Shown: positions 35,541-47,942 of the stretch, piece by piece | How positions within the stretch are numbered: the stretch's first letter is position 1 | Layout: each line of letters starts with the position of its first letter | Assembly (NCBI GenBank): GCA_027627225.1 | Contig: JAPFQT010000151.1 | Location: forward strand, 1-64,000 | From: Congeria kusceri | Taxonomy: Eukaryota > Mollusca > Bivalvia > Myida > Dreissenidae | Length of the DNA: 64,000 nucleotides | Reading direction: 5' to 3' | Program-made: the position numbers and the translations under genes | The notes under the pieces: model-generated | Seen by the model: the letters and a program-made list of their open reading frames with translations, nothing else | What the model was told of the DNA's origin: nothing | Databases searched by the model: none

Positions 35541-35838
35541 ATACTACAAAAATTAAAAAATGTTTCCAATCTAGTAAATGACTATATTATTTGATACAAC
35601 TGACTGAAATAACATTGTTGACACATTAACACCATTTTGAGACACATGGGTTTATTGAATACGACGCATTGTTTCAACCCCATTTCAAAAGCGTCCCAAG
35701 ACGCTTTCCAACTATTTATAACTCTTAGGTTGTTGTTGTAATATGATCCATTTAGCTAATCGAAATCGCTTCCGCATTTCCATAGTTTACAAAACACAAG
35801 TATCATTAAGAGCTTTCCAAACCATGTGAACATGTTTT

Positions 35839-35893
35839 GCATCGGGGTTAGAGTGTCTGCCTCTCACGCAGAGGACCCTGGTTCAATCCCCCG
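35839..35893 (+). repeat. tRNA-Glu-like SINE head
   Basis: Reads GGGGTTAGAGTG, TCTGC-CTCTCAC-GCAGA (anticodon CTC, a perfect 5-bp stem) and GGTTCAATCCC. The acceptor stem is missing. Confidence 0.6.
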
Positions 35894-36149
35894 AAAGAAC
35901 TCGGGACTTTTTTGCTTAAAATTTAGTTTGTACAACATTTTCCAATATATTTTATATAATAATTTAAAAGGAAATATATCAATGAACGGAAATAAAAGAA
36001 AAACAGTTCAAATATCATAGAATCTTTCTTTTAAATTCTTCAATATCACACACCAAACAGTGGTATTTTTAGATGGGCTTTCCCAAACGAGTCGTTAATT
36101 CGTATTTATACGTATACCCTGTTTCATCAAAATAAGTTAAGTACTTTTT

Positions 36150-36700
36150 GAGTTATTGCAGGAACCAGGTTTAGGGGACGGACAGACAGACGGATGGACA
36201 AACATATGGACGAACAGATAGAGAGACAACAGACGGATGGCAAACCTATAGTTCAATCTTTGTACCAAGTTTCATGGTCAAATCTTGGAATTATAACAGT
36301 ATTTAGTTTATTTCTATTTTTAGTAACAGTCATGTGACCTTTGACCTCTGGTGAAATATAAAAGGTCCTGCATAAGCCTCACAATGCCGATTATATGTAT
36401 ACCACATTTCATTGAAATATCTTCAGTACTTTTTGAGTTATCGCAGGATCAAGTTTGTTTTAGCTTATTTCTATTTTTAGTAACAGTCACGTGACCTTTG
36501 ACCTCTGGTAAAAAATAAAAGGTCGTGCATAATACTCACATTGCCGTTTATATGTATACCAAGTTTCATCGAAGTACCGTCAGTACTTTTTGAGTTATCG
36601 CAGGAACAAAATTTTGCGGATGGAAGGCGTGACAGACAGACAGACGGACGGACGGCAAACCTATAGTCCCCTCTGGTGAAACACCGGTAGAGGACTAATT
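36150..36700. repeat. Dispersed repeat with duplicated 150-170-bp module
   Basis: The modules TTAGTAACAGTCA-GTGACC and TACTTTTTGAGTTATCGCAG recur two to three times and end in a GACAGACGGACGG run. Confidence 0.7.
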
Positions 36701-37398
36701 ATCCCAAACTCCCACAAAATTGCCATTGGTGATTACTGGTTATATAATAAAATAATTAATGTTGTTCAAATGTTTATAGAAACAAGACCATCATATTTAG
36801 AAATGTTTTTATATTTATCCTCTGTAAATTAACTTTATTTTGCAATGTTACTGCTGACATACTGTCAATATGCCCCTCTTAAGAAAATACTTTGCACAAA
36901 TGTGCTGCAATGGTAGCAAGGAAGACAATCATTGATCAGTTAAGTAAACAGGTCAAATGGATGATCTCCCTTGTTCAAATATAAGTTGTTGTTTTTTGGC
37001 CAAATGCTCCTGTAACTATGATGTTGTGTAGTCCAGTTTTAACTCAGTCGAGTTTCTGATACTTGAACAAAATGGTTAGCCACACGTACATGTTGAGAAT
37101 GACAATTACAAATGTGCAACTGTGCAAGTATGTATAAAAAAGGTACAAGATGGAACACATTTTAATCCCAATAGTGCAGTGTTTACAATTGCAATATGCT
37201 ACATTCCAAGTTGTTTGTGAGACATCAAATGTTGGAGATTGAAAATAAAATAAAACACTTAAAATGTCATGCTGCAATAGCCTCAACAAAGAAACATTTT
37301 GTTAAATTCTAGTAGTTAACGACAAGAATTATATAATGCTACAGTATCTATCCGCATTTGGTTGCTAAAAGGTGTCACAGGGTGAGAACTTTGTGCAG

Positions 37399-37471
37399 CC
37401 AGTCAGGGACTTGAACCCGGGTCCTCTCACTTACATGGCGAGTGCTCTCCCGACTGAACAAACCCGGCAGG
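37399..37471 (-). repeat. tRNA-Thr-like SINE head
   Basis: On the - strand it has GTTCAGTCGGGAGAGC, a stem CTCGC/GTGAG with TGT in the anticodon position, and GGGTTCAAGTCCC. The usual T33 is lost, so it is not a working tRNA. Confidence 0.55.
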
Positions 37472-37859
37472 AACACAATCTCTCCCCTATAGTGATCAAT
37501 TTGAAGGAAGGTGTAAAACAATATACAGCAACATAAATTATTCCTTTTTTAATGCATTACAGCAAGGATGCAAAAGAGAACAATGTTGTTTTTTTAATGT
37601 CTGCATTACCTGCAACTCATGTTTCTTGCCCTTTACTAGTGAACAAATTGTGGTCATATATGAGCGCCTTTGAATTGGTAAAAACTGGATAAGAATAATG
37701 TTGACTAACCATACCCCAGTTTACTAGTGACCAAACATTGTGTGCTTGTTTCTCAGTATGAAATCACTGTATCTTCCCTTTCATGATGACAGGATAAAAC
37801 AAGGATATCAGTAACACTGACAGATGCTCACCAATGCGCTTTGTCAAGCAATATAAACG

Positions 37860-38490
37860 CAATGAGAAGGGAAAAGATTTCAAAATGACACCAAAACTGT
37901 TTTATTGACATCTGGCCAGTGGTTGGTGAGAAATAGCCCAGACAATAATCGTAAATTACGAACTAGTTTCTGAAATCTTTAAAGTCCCATAACTTCGAGA
38001 AAAATCATTGAAGTAGAACATCCTGGTAATATGCTGACCTCCTCGTGGTACTGAGGCTTCCCATAAAGTTTCATTGAAATCTGGCCTGTGGTTGCTGAGA
38101 AATAGCCTGGACAGGAATTGTGCACTAAATACTATATTTCAGAAATTGTCAAAGTCCCATAACTCCAAAAAAAATCTTTGAAGTGGAACATCCTGCTAAT
38201 ATGCACACCTCCTATTGGCAATAAAGCTTCTAATGACATTTCATTATAATCTGGACAGTAGTTGCTAAGAAATATCCGGAACAATAATTTATAAAGTATA
38301 TACTGATTTCAGAAATCTTCAAAGTCCCATAAAAAATCATTGAAGCAGAACGTCGTGGTAGTATGCACACCTCCTCTTGGAAATGAAGCTTCCCATAAAG
38401 TTTCTTTGAATTCCGGCCAGTAGTTGCTGAGAAATAGCCCAGAGAAGAAAAAGGGACGGAAGGACGGACGGACAAAGCGGTGACTATATG
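37860..38490. repeat. Dispersed repeat, four modules of about 160 bp
   Basis: Modules of ATCTGGCCAGTGGTTG-TGAGAAATAG-CC recur four times and end in GACGGAAGGACGGACGGAC. Confidence 0.75.
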
Positions 38491-40970
38491 CTGGTAAAAC
38501 ATTTTCTGGGAGCATAATAAACAGAATCAACTTGTAACTGTACTGGGAAATATTTCTGCTTGCAAAATATCATTGAGTTTTTGTACATTATAAAACGATA
38601 AATTAAAAATGGTTCTCACTTCTAAAGAAAATATTGAAAAATCTTAATTGTTTGTGTTACTTTCAAAGCAATTTGCAACATCTTTAGTTCTTGAGCTTTT
38701 TAATTAGGACACATGCTTACTACATATGATATAAGGATACATAAAGTAGGAATGGCTATGTATATCGATTGTACTTATTGCCAATTGTTACCAAGCCAGA
38801 TTTAAAAAATTTATTAGGTCAAATTACAAACAATGAAATCATATGTATATCTCTTGTAGGACCATATCACTTATGAATGTCTTGGTTTTTACGACCAGAT
38901 TGTTTGAAACTGTATGCACTTTATATTGATTTTTTCAACCATTTTTTTGGAACAGATTTAACTTGTGACTGATTTGCTTTGGGACCAATTAGTTTTGCTA
39001 CTGAACTGTCTTGACAAACTCCTTTTTGCACTTACTTTCCCTATCAGTTAACAGTAACGACTGCCGTCACAAGTCAATTCCTTCCAAATCTGGAATGATT
39101 ATGTTTTTTTACAATCTTTTCTTATTTAACGGAACCAAGTGTGCAATTTTCTTCATTATTGGAATTTTATACCTCATTTACAGTCAATAATGAAAAAGGG
39201 AAAGAAAAATTAACAACTAATTTAAACCATTTATAATAACGACAAGATTTTAATTGACCAGCATAAATTGGTTTTGTATGACAGCATGGATTTGATTGAG
39301 CTATGCTTGGAACCAGTCATATCTCTGCGTTGCTGTCTTGAAACAGATTTGTCTTGTGACCGATTTGTGTTTTGACAACTTGCCATGAAACCAAACTGAT
39401 TTCAAACAAATATGTCTTCTAACATATTTGTCTAGAGACTGATTTGAATTGTGTAAGATTTCACATGGAACCAAAGAAATTTGGAACCAATTTTTTCTAG
39501 GATTTAGAACAAAAATTACAGTTATTTCAAATGTCAAGGTAAATATGAATGTCTCATATGTTGGTTCAGCATGTTACAGTCCAGACTGCAGCAGCTTACA
39601 AGGTCTGTTTCAGGGCCACAGCAAACATTTAGAGGCCAATCGAGGGTAAACTGAACAGAAAATGAGAGAAAACCTGAGAAAACTTTAGATTCTTTACATC
39701 GCGATATTAATAGGAGTAGGAAGTGAGACTTGAAGAAGAGACAAACAAGTGGGTGTTCGCAAAGATCAATGACTGTGGAGATCAAACAATTATGCAATTA
39801 TAAAAATACTCTATTCAGAAATAACATGTAAACAAAAGCAAAATTATCTTGAAATAAATATGTGTGCGGACATATATATTAGTGTAATCCTTATACATTT
39901 CTATGACTAGCCCTACTTAAAGATGGAGCATCTTTGAGTCCTTTGGAAAAAGAACACATTGAAGTAGTAACAGTGCATTGCACCATAAATATTTGGTTGG
40001 ATGTAAAGATTGTAGGAAACAGAGGTGTTTAAAATACTAGTATGTTTCTCTCATTTGGAGAATGTGTGAATTTTCAGAGCCCTCACAACTTAATTTCCAG
40101 GCAACAGAAATATGCTTCAGAATTAACATGTGCTGGGTCAAAACATATTTTATAAGCATTCTCAAGTAGGTACATTCAGTAGAACCAGTGCTTTATGTCG
40201 TTAGGAATGTTTCAATACAATATTTCAAAGATAAATTTTGTCGCATATAATGTGTAAGGACCCCAAATATAACTTGCATCTTTAATCTTTTCTTATCAGT
40301 GTTATTGTACATTACGGACTTTTTGTTTGAGTATTTAACCAACTAAATCTCATGAACAACCAACTCTTTATAAGTAATGTAGGGGAGATCACTGTTGTAG
40401 TTTCAGTTTGAGGAGTCCAACAGAGTTCTCTCCCTTGAATAATAAAAGTTATTTGCTATATGAATTGCAGCCACATTCAAACTCATATTTCTAGCTGCTT
40501 ACTGCTTTATACTTATTGGATTCACTAAATAAAAATGTGAAGCCTCTTTTTAAATGTGTGAAGTGTATTTAAGTATACATGAATCCAAACTGCAGTGCAC
40601 ATTGATATGTTAGTGTTGACAACACAATAGTTGTATGTGAAATGCTTTGCTTGTGAAAATATTGAAAATAAAAATATAATGAAGTTTTTATGCTCTCTCT
40701 TTTGTCTTTTTGTTCTCTTTTGTTCAAAATTCATTCATTAAATTATGCAACGATTCAAAGTTCCAAGTTAGCTATATAGCTATAAGAGACCACACTTATT
40801 TTCATTATTTGTCTGGGTGACATCTTTTCTTTTGACAACATTATAACATTTGCAGCACTGTATCTTTCCACTCAATATAATAAGTATTTTGAACAATCCT
40901 TATTAGAACAAGAAAAGACAACGACTCCCATTCCAGTTTGCTTGCTTAATTACTGACAGCTTTCACTGTC
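38491..40970. other. AT-rich stretch with weak degenerate repeats
   Basis: Short degenerate motifs such as GAAACAGATTTGTCTTGTGAC recur at 38880-39480. No gene is seen. Confidence 0.4.
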
Positions 40971-40973
40971 AGA

Positions 40974-41233
40974 CTACATTCCGCAATACACAAGGTTTGT
41001 TTTAAGTTTCTTCAACAGAGCGACAACAAAATGATTTTCCATGCAGACTATGATAGTGCCCTGATAGAAAGAAATTAATTTCACCAAACTTGCATCACAT
41101 TCAAACTGTTGAAGCCTCAACAACTTTAGCTCTGAGGAAGAGCAATTGGCTGGAATGGGAGCGTCACTTCGTATTGGGTCAATATTTTTAATGCATACAT
41201 GGACAGGGATCATGGACACAAATAACAGTACCT
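40974..41233 (-). CDS. Possible terminal exon, unknown protein
   Basis: Behind a good acceptor (GCTGCTTTTTCAG) a frame runs 85 codons to a TAG. It has natural-looking composition, with RSDAPIPANCSSSELKLLRL and an ending KTNLVYCGM. No upstream exon was found before the minisatellite at 42.5 kb. Family unknown. Confidence 0.35.
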
Positions 41234-42110
41234 GAAAAAGCAGCTCATTTGTGTGTCACAAAACACATATTGCTTAGACATAGCAGATGACACCTTTCTG
41301 CACTTGGCGTAAAACCAGTCTTTATTTTTAACTTCAACTAACACTTCAGATCAGCAGTTGAACTAGCAGTTACAATATAAACGCTACAAATTCTACAGAA
41401 CTAAGGCAACACCATACTATATTTTAATAACATATAATTAAATTTTGTCACATCTCGGGGGACAATGTACTGATTTGTCATCTTTACTTCAAACACCACA
41501 CCAAGACATGCATCCAGAATAGTACTCGCCCAGTCTACAACACGACAACAGAAATCTGCCTCAGACTCACATCAACAACAAGATAGCAGTTGTACAGAAA
41601 TGAATCACTCACTGAAATGTTTGCTCACACAAAAATGCATCCATACTTTTGATAATTTGTTTTTATTGCTTATTAAGAATAGGACAAGACCTACACACGC
41701 ATGATGTCCTGGCTCTTACTTACTTTAACTAGTCTGATATGGGCCACAATCAAACTTACTGTACGTGAGAATGATTGGATTGTCATAAACAAGCTGCGCA
41801 TGAAATTGGCGAAAAAAATCATATTTCACCAAATAACTGGTATTGCTTGTCCAATCTGACATGCTATCGAGATCTCAACTACTAGTATGTGTGTTGTGTA
41901 AGGATTAGCTGAAACATTAGGTCTTGAATGTGCTAAAGACAATTTGGTGACGGACAACGGTCAATATAGGAGAGGTTCCGTATACCGATAGCTTACCAAA
42001 CACTTTGTAAGGTAAGCTTAATTGTTAATAAGAACACACTTTAGTTCAGCTTTTTGATAACCATATAGTATGTTCCAGACAGTTCTGAACAATTCTTACC
42101 TCAACTTGTA

Positions 42111-42193
42111 CAAACCCCCACCAGGACTTGAACTTCAGTGTCTCCAGTCAGCACCCTGTCTGCCTGTCAGTGACTCCCACTGAGCTGATATGG
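42111..42193 (-). repeat. tRNA-like SINE head
   Basis: On the - strand it has ATCAGCTCAGTGGGAG (A box) and AAGTTCAAGTCCTGG (B box). The anticodon arm is degenerate. Confidence 0.5.
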
Positions 42194-42507
42194 TTTGCAC
42201 AAGGACCCCATGCACTGCATTCCTACTTTCTTGCTGTGCAGCTAAATAATTAAGTAAACAACATGCAACAACAATCAAATACAATGCATGCAAGCTATTT
42301 TATGTTTAATACTTCTACTCAGTTTACCTTAGGTAGGTGTGATTAAATAATTACATGTTTGTACATGTAATAGATCAAGAAAAAGTATGTTTGGAAGGAA
42401 AAACCATACAAATGGAAACTACTCTATAAATACTGAATATAACACCAATCCTGGTATTCTCCTCTTAATTGCAAAGACCTCATTGAAATTAGTGTTCAAG
42501 CTTCGCA

Positions 42508-43205
42508 AAAATGGGACCTGACGGACAGATAGTCTAATGCAAAATGGGACCTGACGGACAGATAGCCTAATGCAAAATGGGACCTGATGGACAGATAGCC
42601 TAATGCAAAATGGGACCTGACGGACAGATAGCCTAATGCAAAATGGGACCTGACGGACAGACAGCCTAATGCAAAATGGGACCTGACGGACAGATAGCCT
42701 AATGCAAAATGGGACCTGACGGACAGATAGCCTAATGCAAAATGGGACCTGACGGACAGATAGCTTAATGCAAAATGGGACCTGATGGACAGATAGCCTA
42801 ATGCAAAACGGGACCTGATGGACAGATAGCCTAATGCAAAATGGGACCTGACGGACAGATAGCCTAATGCAAAATGGGACCTGACGGACAGATAGCCTAA
42901 TGCAAAATGGGACCTGACGGACAGATAGCCTAATGCAAAATGGGACCTGACGGACAGATAGCCTAATGCAAAATGGGACCTGACAGACAGATAGCCTAAT
43001 GCAAATTGGGACCTGACGGACAGATAGCCTAATGCAAAATGGGACCTGACGGACAGATAGCCTAATGCAAAATGGGACCTGACGGACAGATAGCCTAATG
43101 CAAAATGGGACATGACGGACAGATAGCCTAATGCAAAATGGGACCTGACGGACAGATAGCCTAATGCAAAATGGGACCTGACGGACAGATAGCCTAATGC
43201 AAAAT
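42508..43205. repeat. Minisatellite, 33-bp unit, about 21 copies
   Basis: The unit includes GGGACCTGACGGACAGATAG and CCTAATGCAAAAT, with very low divergence between copies. As 33 is a multiple of three, the - strand frames of 270 and 238 codons stay open through the array; the peptide repeats are 11 residues long (for example PFCIRLSVRQV). Confidence 0.9.
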
Positions 43206-43879
43206 CCAACATTCTTGCACATTTTCAACAACAGTAAGCGAAATACAGGGAAAAAAAAGAAAAATGTTTCACTTACCTATTGAACACATTTTGAGTGTGA
43301 CACCCAGACCAGGACACTTTATGGCTGTGCAGGCATGCAGGTTCCTAACCTAATTTTTGAACAAATGTGAGTAGTAAAACCAGCACTATCTTATAATTCT
43401 ATATTGCCAGGTAAATTATGCAGTTACTCTGTCATGGTGAGGAAATGGTTGTGGTATCCAGCTATAGCTTCCGAACTCAATTAATTATGTTAGTATTCCC
43501 ACACGTAATCTTTCTTAATGTCACCAAGCACTGGTTCTATTTGAGAATGCGGCTTGAATGAGTCTTAAAGAGCCACAGCTATCAATACAACCAAGTCACA
43601 AAATAATTAGCTTCAAGCGCACGATTTAAAACAACACTAAATACTAACAATCAACTCATTCAACATTTTTTATGAATAGATCAACAAATAAACATGACCA
43701 AAACAAACAATAAAATCATTTAATTTCACAAGTGTCTAAATATCATGCATTTTTGAAAAATGGTCCATTCTTAAACTCATGCACTCTTTGTACATATTTC
43801 TAATATTCCTGCAAAAGGAAAATCATATTATTTTAATTTTTTTAATGTGTGACTTAAGAAATAATTATCGATTTATAGT

Positions 43880-44010
43880 GGTTTATCGGCCAATAAACAA
43901 CGATTTGGAGTCCTGTTGCATAGGAATTAAACCATGAGGGCTTTAGCCAGAGTTGTTTTATAGACACGCATGATAACGACAAAGAATTGTTAATTAGTCG
44001 ATAAACAATG
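43880..44010. repeat. Foldback (MITE-like) element, copy 2
   Basis: Starts GTTTATCGGCCAATAAAC and ends GTTAATTAGTCGATAAAC, giving inverted ends of about 18 bp around a 95-bp centre that matches copy 1 at 32765. Confidence 0.65.
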
Positions 44011-44379
44011 ATAATGCAAAAATTATTTTGATACTAACATGATTCTACATATATTTTTGCAATTGTAATTGGAACTACATTTTACCGTGCTAAGCTCATA
44101 ATTGGGACTTCTTTTTGCGTTGTTTATTGGGAAGTTTAACAATGATAATTTTGTGTTTTGCTCACAGAAAAATTAACAAGTATTCTTTTAGAATACACTT
44201 TCTATCATTTCTAAAACATTAAGTTTTATTTCACTTTATCAAAGGCCCCCTCGTTGTGTACTTAAACTGCACAAAACATAACCCAACATTTGTCCGCAAA
44301 ATAAACTAGATGCCTGTTGCAACATTTTGAGCCCGTTGTCAAGAAAGCAACTTGTATCATAGTTATTTAAAATCTCATT

Positions 44380-44720
44380 TTCTAACAAGCAGATCTTTTC
44401 CTTTGACGTATTAGCGTGACCTTGACCTTTGAGCTAGGGAAACAGGTATTGCGTGCAACACGCCATCTCGACATGGTGAACATTTCTGTTAAGTTATTTT
44501 AAAATTGCCTGACGAATGATGAAGTTACATTCTGAACAAGCTGTATTACGCCCATATTTGATCTTTGACCTTTAAGTGTGACCTTAGCCTTTGAGCCAAG
44601 GACACAGGTCTTGCGCGCGAAACGCCTTCTCCACATAGAGAACATTTGTGGCAAGATATTTTAAAAAACTGCCTGATCAACGAGGAAGTTACGATCCAGA
44701 CAAGAACGGACGGACGGACG
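44380..44720. repeat. Dispersed repeat, two related modules ending in GACGGACGGACG
   Basis: Two diverged modules with TTGACCTTTGAGC and GGAAACAGGT/GGACACAGGT, the second ending in an ACGGACGGACG run. Confidence 0.6.
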
Positions 44721-44932
44721 CACTCATTCACACACATACACCAAACTGCCATTCTGGCAACTAAGTCGAGCTGACCGCAGGCGGGCTCAACAAAAAGCAG
44801 TATTTTAACATCGGGTCTAAAAGATAAAAAATTGCAAAGTCAGCGCAAACTAGACCACTGTGAAATAAAGTGATTTAACAGCTAACGTGTTATTCCACAT
44901 CTACAAGTACACCACCAATTACGCCAATTCAT

Positions 44933-45145
44933 ATGGTATTGTTTTGTCTGCACTGTTTACCAGTAAATGGCGTATTACAATGCACAGGTTCAAAGATGGT
45001 GTATTGGCCGAGTACACTTATTGATGATCACACGCACATGTTCTGTATTCACGACATTTGCAATGTGGTCTGGAAAACAGTGATGGCAGCTTTTTATGTA
45101 TCCTTAGGAAAAGAAAATAGTGAATTTACCTTAAGTTCACACTAA
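44933..45145 (+). other. Small open frame, weak coding candidate
   Basis: Seventy codons including STLIDDHTHMFCIHDICNVV and KTVMAAFYVSLGKE. It looks more protein-like than its surroundings, but no splice sites or family are recognised. It may be a transposon remnant. Confidence 0.2.
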
Positions 45146-45489
45146 ATCTATGATAATATAATGACGGACACAGGGCTATAAGAAAATACTTAATTCTGCG
45201 ACATGTCGTGCCAAACTTGCATGTGCAATAAAAATATATTGTGTTTCATATAATTAGAAATATTTTACAAATTTGATTCGAGATTTACCTTTTGTTTCAT
45301 ACTTTACGGGCTAACTCATTTTTAGTATATGCCACTTTGACTGCACGTAATTAGTTTTGTTTAAACCTATGTATTTTAGCTCGATTGCATCGAAAGCCTA
45401 AGGCTTATTGAGACACTCTCGAGTCTGTATCCTGGGTAGAACCAGTACTTGGTGTCTTTGGGGGATATCTTGAGTACGTTACAAGATTG

Positions 45490-45553
45490 TGGATCGAACC
45501 CGGGACATCCCGGTCGCGAGGCGGACACCATATCCACTACGCCACCCCGACCT
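45490..45553 (-). repeat. tRNA-like SINE head
   Basis: On the - strand it reads GGGGTGGCGTAGTGG, CTCGCGA in the anticodon loop (CGC), and CGGGTTCGATCC. Stem pairing is incomplete. Confidence 0.55.
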
Positions 45554-45690
45554 CAATGTAATGCATGTAATTAAAGGGACTTGTTCACAGATTTTTGCAT
45601 TTTTTGAAGTATGCAATTAAATGTCTTAACTTGACAGATTTAAGCATCGGAATTGAACAGCTAAAGCATATTAACAAGAAAAGCATTTAG

Positions 45691-46227
45691 AAACAAGATT
45701 CTGTGTTTGATCAACACACATGCCCCCGGTTGGTGCCGGGTAGTCTATTTCTTAGTCCAAATTAGGCGAAGGTCAAAGTGAGGTTGCGTGATATGGTGGA
45801 TTGGGAATGGTCATAAATAACAACAATGTAAATATCCAAGTGTTGTAGTAAGCGGTTTGGTGCTAGACAAAATGGTAAAATCTAGTTAACCCAGAAACAG
45901 ACCATTTGAATTATTATAAGTGCAAATTAGGTCAAGGTCAAAGTGAGGTTGGGTGATATGGGTGGATAGGGAATGGTCATAAGCAACAAAGTATTGTAAT
46001 AAGCGGTTTTGGTGCTATACTAAACGGTAAAATCTAGTTAACCAAGAAATGGCACTTTTGAATTATTATAAGTCCAAATTAGGTCAAGGTCAAGGTGAGG
46101 TTGGGTGATATGGGTGGATAGGGAATGGTCATAAGCAACAACGTGTTGTAGTAAGCGGTGTTGGTGCTAGACGAAACGGTAAAATCTACTTAACCTTGTC
46201 ACGGACGGAAGGATGCCGGGGACATAA
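45691..46227. repeat. Dispersed repeat with about 150-bp modules (copy 1)
   Basis: Starts AAACAAGATTCTGTGTTTGA and repeats GGTCAAAGTGAGGTTG-GTGATATG three times. It ends in a short GGACGGAAGGATGCCGGGG. It matches 55383-56190. Confidence 0.75.
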
Positions 46228-46241
46228 AAAGAAAGAAAAAC

Positions 46242-47466
46242 AAGAGGGCCATAAGGCCCTAGGTTGCTCACCTGAGGGGCTAAGGAACTACTGTTCTAAG
46301 CAAGTTTAATGATGATTTGGCTAAAAACGTGGCCTCTAGAGTGTTCACAAGCTGTTTTTGCAATTTTGCCTGGTGACCTAGTTTTTGACCCCACACAGGC
46401 TGTCAACCAAGTTGCACAGAAAATATAGGAACAATATAGAAATATTTTTTTCATCTAAAATACAGAACTTTTGGATGATTTTTTTGGACAAAATATATTA
46501 ATTTGATGGTAAAAATACTTCATCTAAATGAAAATATGGGATCATATTCTAGCCTGACAAGTCTTCCAGCTTGCGTTTTAATGAACAAATTATTTGCTAA
46601 ACATTTTCATGCTCATCTATTGGCAACTGAGACATGTATGCTATGATCTAACAATAATCTGAGTATTTAAGTTTGATGCAAGCGAAGCGAGCGAGAAAAA
46701 ATCAAAATATAGGTTCCCGATATACCGTTCACGGACCAATTTCAGAAGCGTGAATGACAAAATTTCCTAAAAATATAGGATACAATTCTTAAATATGGGA
46801 AAATAAAGGAAATATAGGTTTTTCAAAATATAGAATTTCTTTCCAAATTATAGGAATATAGGAATTGGTTGACAGCCTGCCCACATGATCCAGTACGAAC
46901 GTGTCCCAGATATTATTTGGACAAATGTTCTTAGAATTTTGAATGATGGTTGGGCTATAAATGTGGCATCTAGAGTTCACGCTTTTTTTCAATTGTTCCA
47001 GGTGCCCTATTTTTTGACCCAACATGAGGTTGTTTCAAACTCATCTGTGAAATCATTGAAACACGTTCTGAACAAGTTTCAAGAATATTGTGACTTCTAG
47101 TGTTCACAAGCTTTTTCTTCAATTTGCCCTAGTGAGCTCGTCCGAGATATTATTGAAACAAATGTTCTGAGTGAGTTTCAAGATGATTGGGTAAAAAATA
47201 TGACTTCAAGAGTGTTCACAAGCTTTTTATTCAATTTGACCAGGTGATCTAGTTTTTAACTCCACATGACCCAGTTATGAAATCGTCCAAGATATCTTTG
47301 GGACAAATGTTCTCAGCAAGTTTCATGAAGATTGGGCAACATATGTAGCCTCTAGAGTGTTCACAAGGTTAATGTTGACAACGAACGACGAACGATTCAC
47401 GGCGCACTACCGTCAAAAGGCGATCACAAAAGCTCACCATGTGCATGTTGTGCTCAGGTGAGCTAA
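46242..47466. repeat. Dispersed repeat bounded by CTCACCTGAG / CTCAGGTGAG
   Basis: Begins GGGCCATAAGGCCCTAGG-TTGCTCACCTGAGG and ends TTGTGCTCAGGTGAGCTAAA. Internal modules carry GTTCACAAGCTTTTT and ACCTAGTTTTTGACCCCACA. Confidence 0.75.
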
Positions 47467-47472
47467 AAAATT

Positions 47473-47544
47473 GATCTCACCCGGATTTGAACCCGGGACC
47501 TCCGGATTAAAAGGCTATCATCTTAACCACTCGGTCATTTCGAC
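47473..47544 (-). repeat. tRNA-Lys-like segment
   Basis: On the - strand it has GACCGAGTGGTTAAG, CTTTTAA as anticodon loop (TTT), and CCCGGGTTCAAATCCGGGTG with a perfect T arm. The acceptor stem does not pair, so it is most likely part of the 45572-47769 element rather than a tRNA gene. Confidence 0.55.
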
Positions 47545-47942
47545 TTTATTACTTATTTAGGTAAGTGTTTTACGTGTTGTCAACAATTTCCACGAAATTA
47601 ACAGAAACACTCGTTTTAATTCCATTGTTTAAACTAAAACATTTTGACAGTATATTTCTAGGTCCATAGCGTTATTTTGCTTCTTTGTATACACTGCACT
47701 TTTATTTTCGGAATTGGTGTCAAAAGTTGAACAATTTTCAATTCGTCTCTCTGTGAACAGGTCCCTTTAATGTAATCATTATCTGAAGATTAATACCTTG
47801 TCAAACCACAATATAGCAGTTGTCACATATGTGTTTTCAATGTTTATGAATAACATCAAAGACAAAGGTGAAATAATCGAAGTTTTATTCACACTCAAAC
47901 TATAAAATGTTTCTATTTTAGATAACAGATAACAAATATTAA

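Larger units (their letters stand above)
45572..47769. mobile_element. TIR element with 7-bp target duplication, two repeats nested inside
   Basis: The ends TAAAGGGACTTGTTCACAG and CTGTGAACAGGTCCCTTTA are inverted repeats, flanked by ATGTAAT at 45565-45571 and 47770-47776. The original element seems to have been a few hundred bases long and to contain a tRNA-Lys-like segment. It now holds two other dispersed repeats (45691-46227 and 46242-47466). The superfamily is uncertain. Confidence 0.7.

Noticed and set aside
47473..47544. Functional tRNA-Lys gene
   Set aside because: The T arm and anticodon are good, but the acceptor stem does not pair and the segment lies in a dispersed element.
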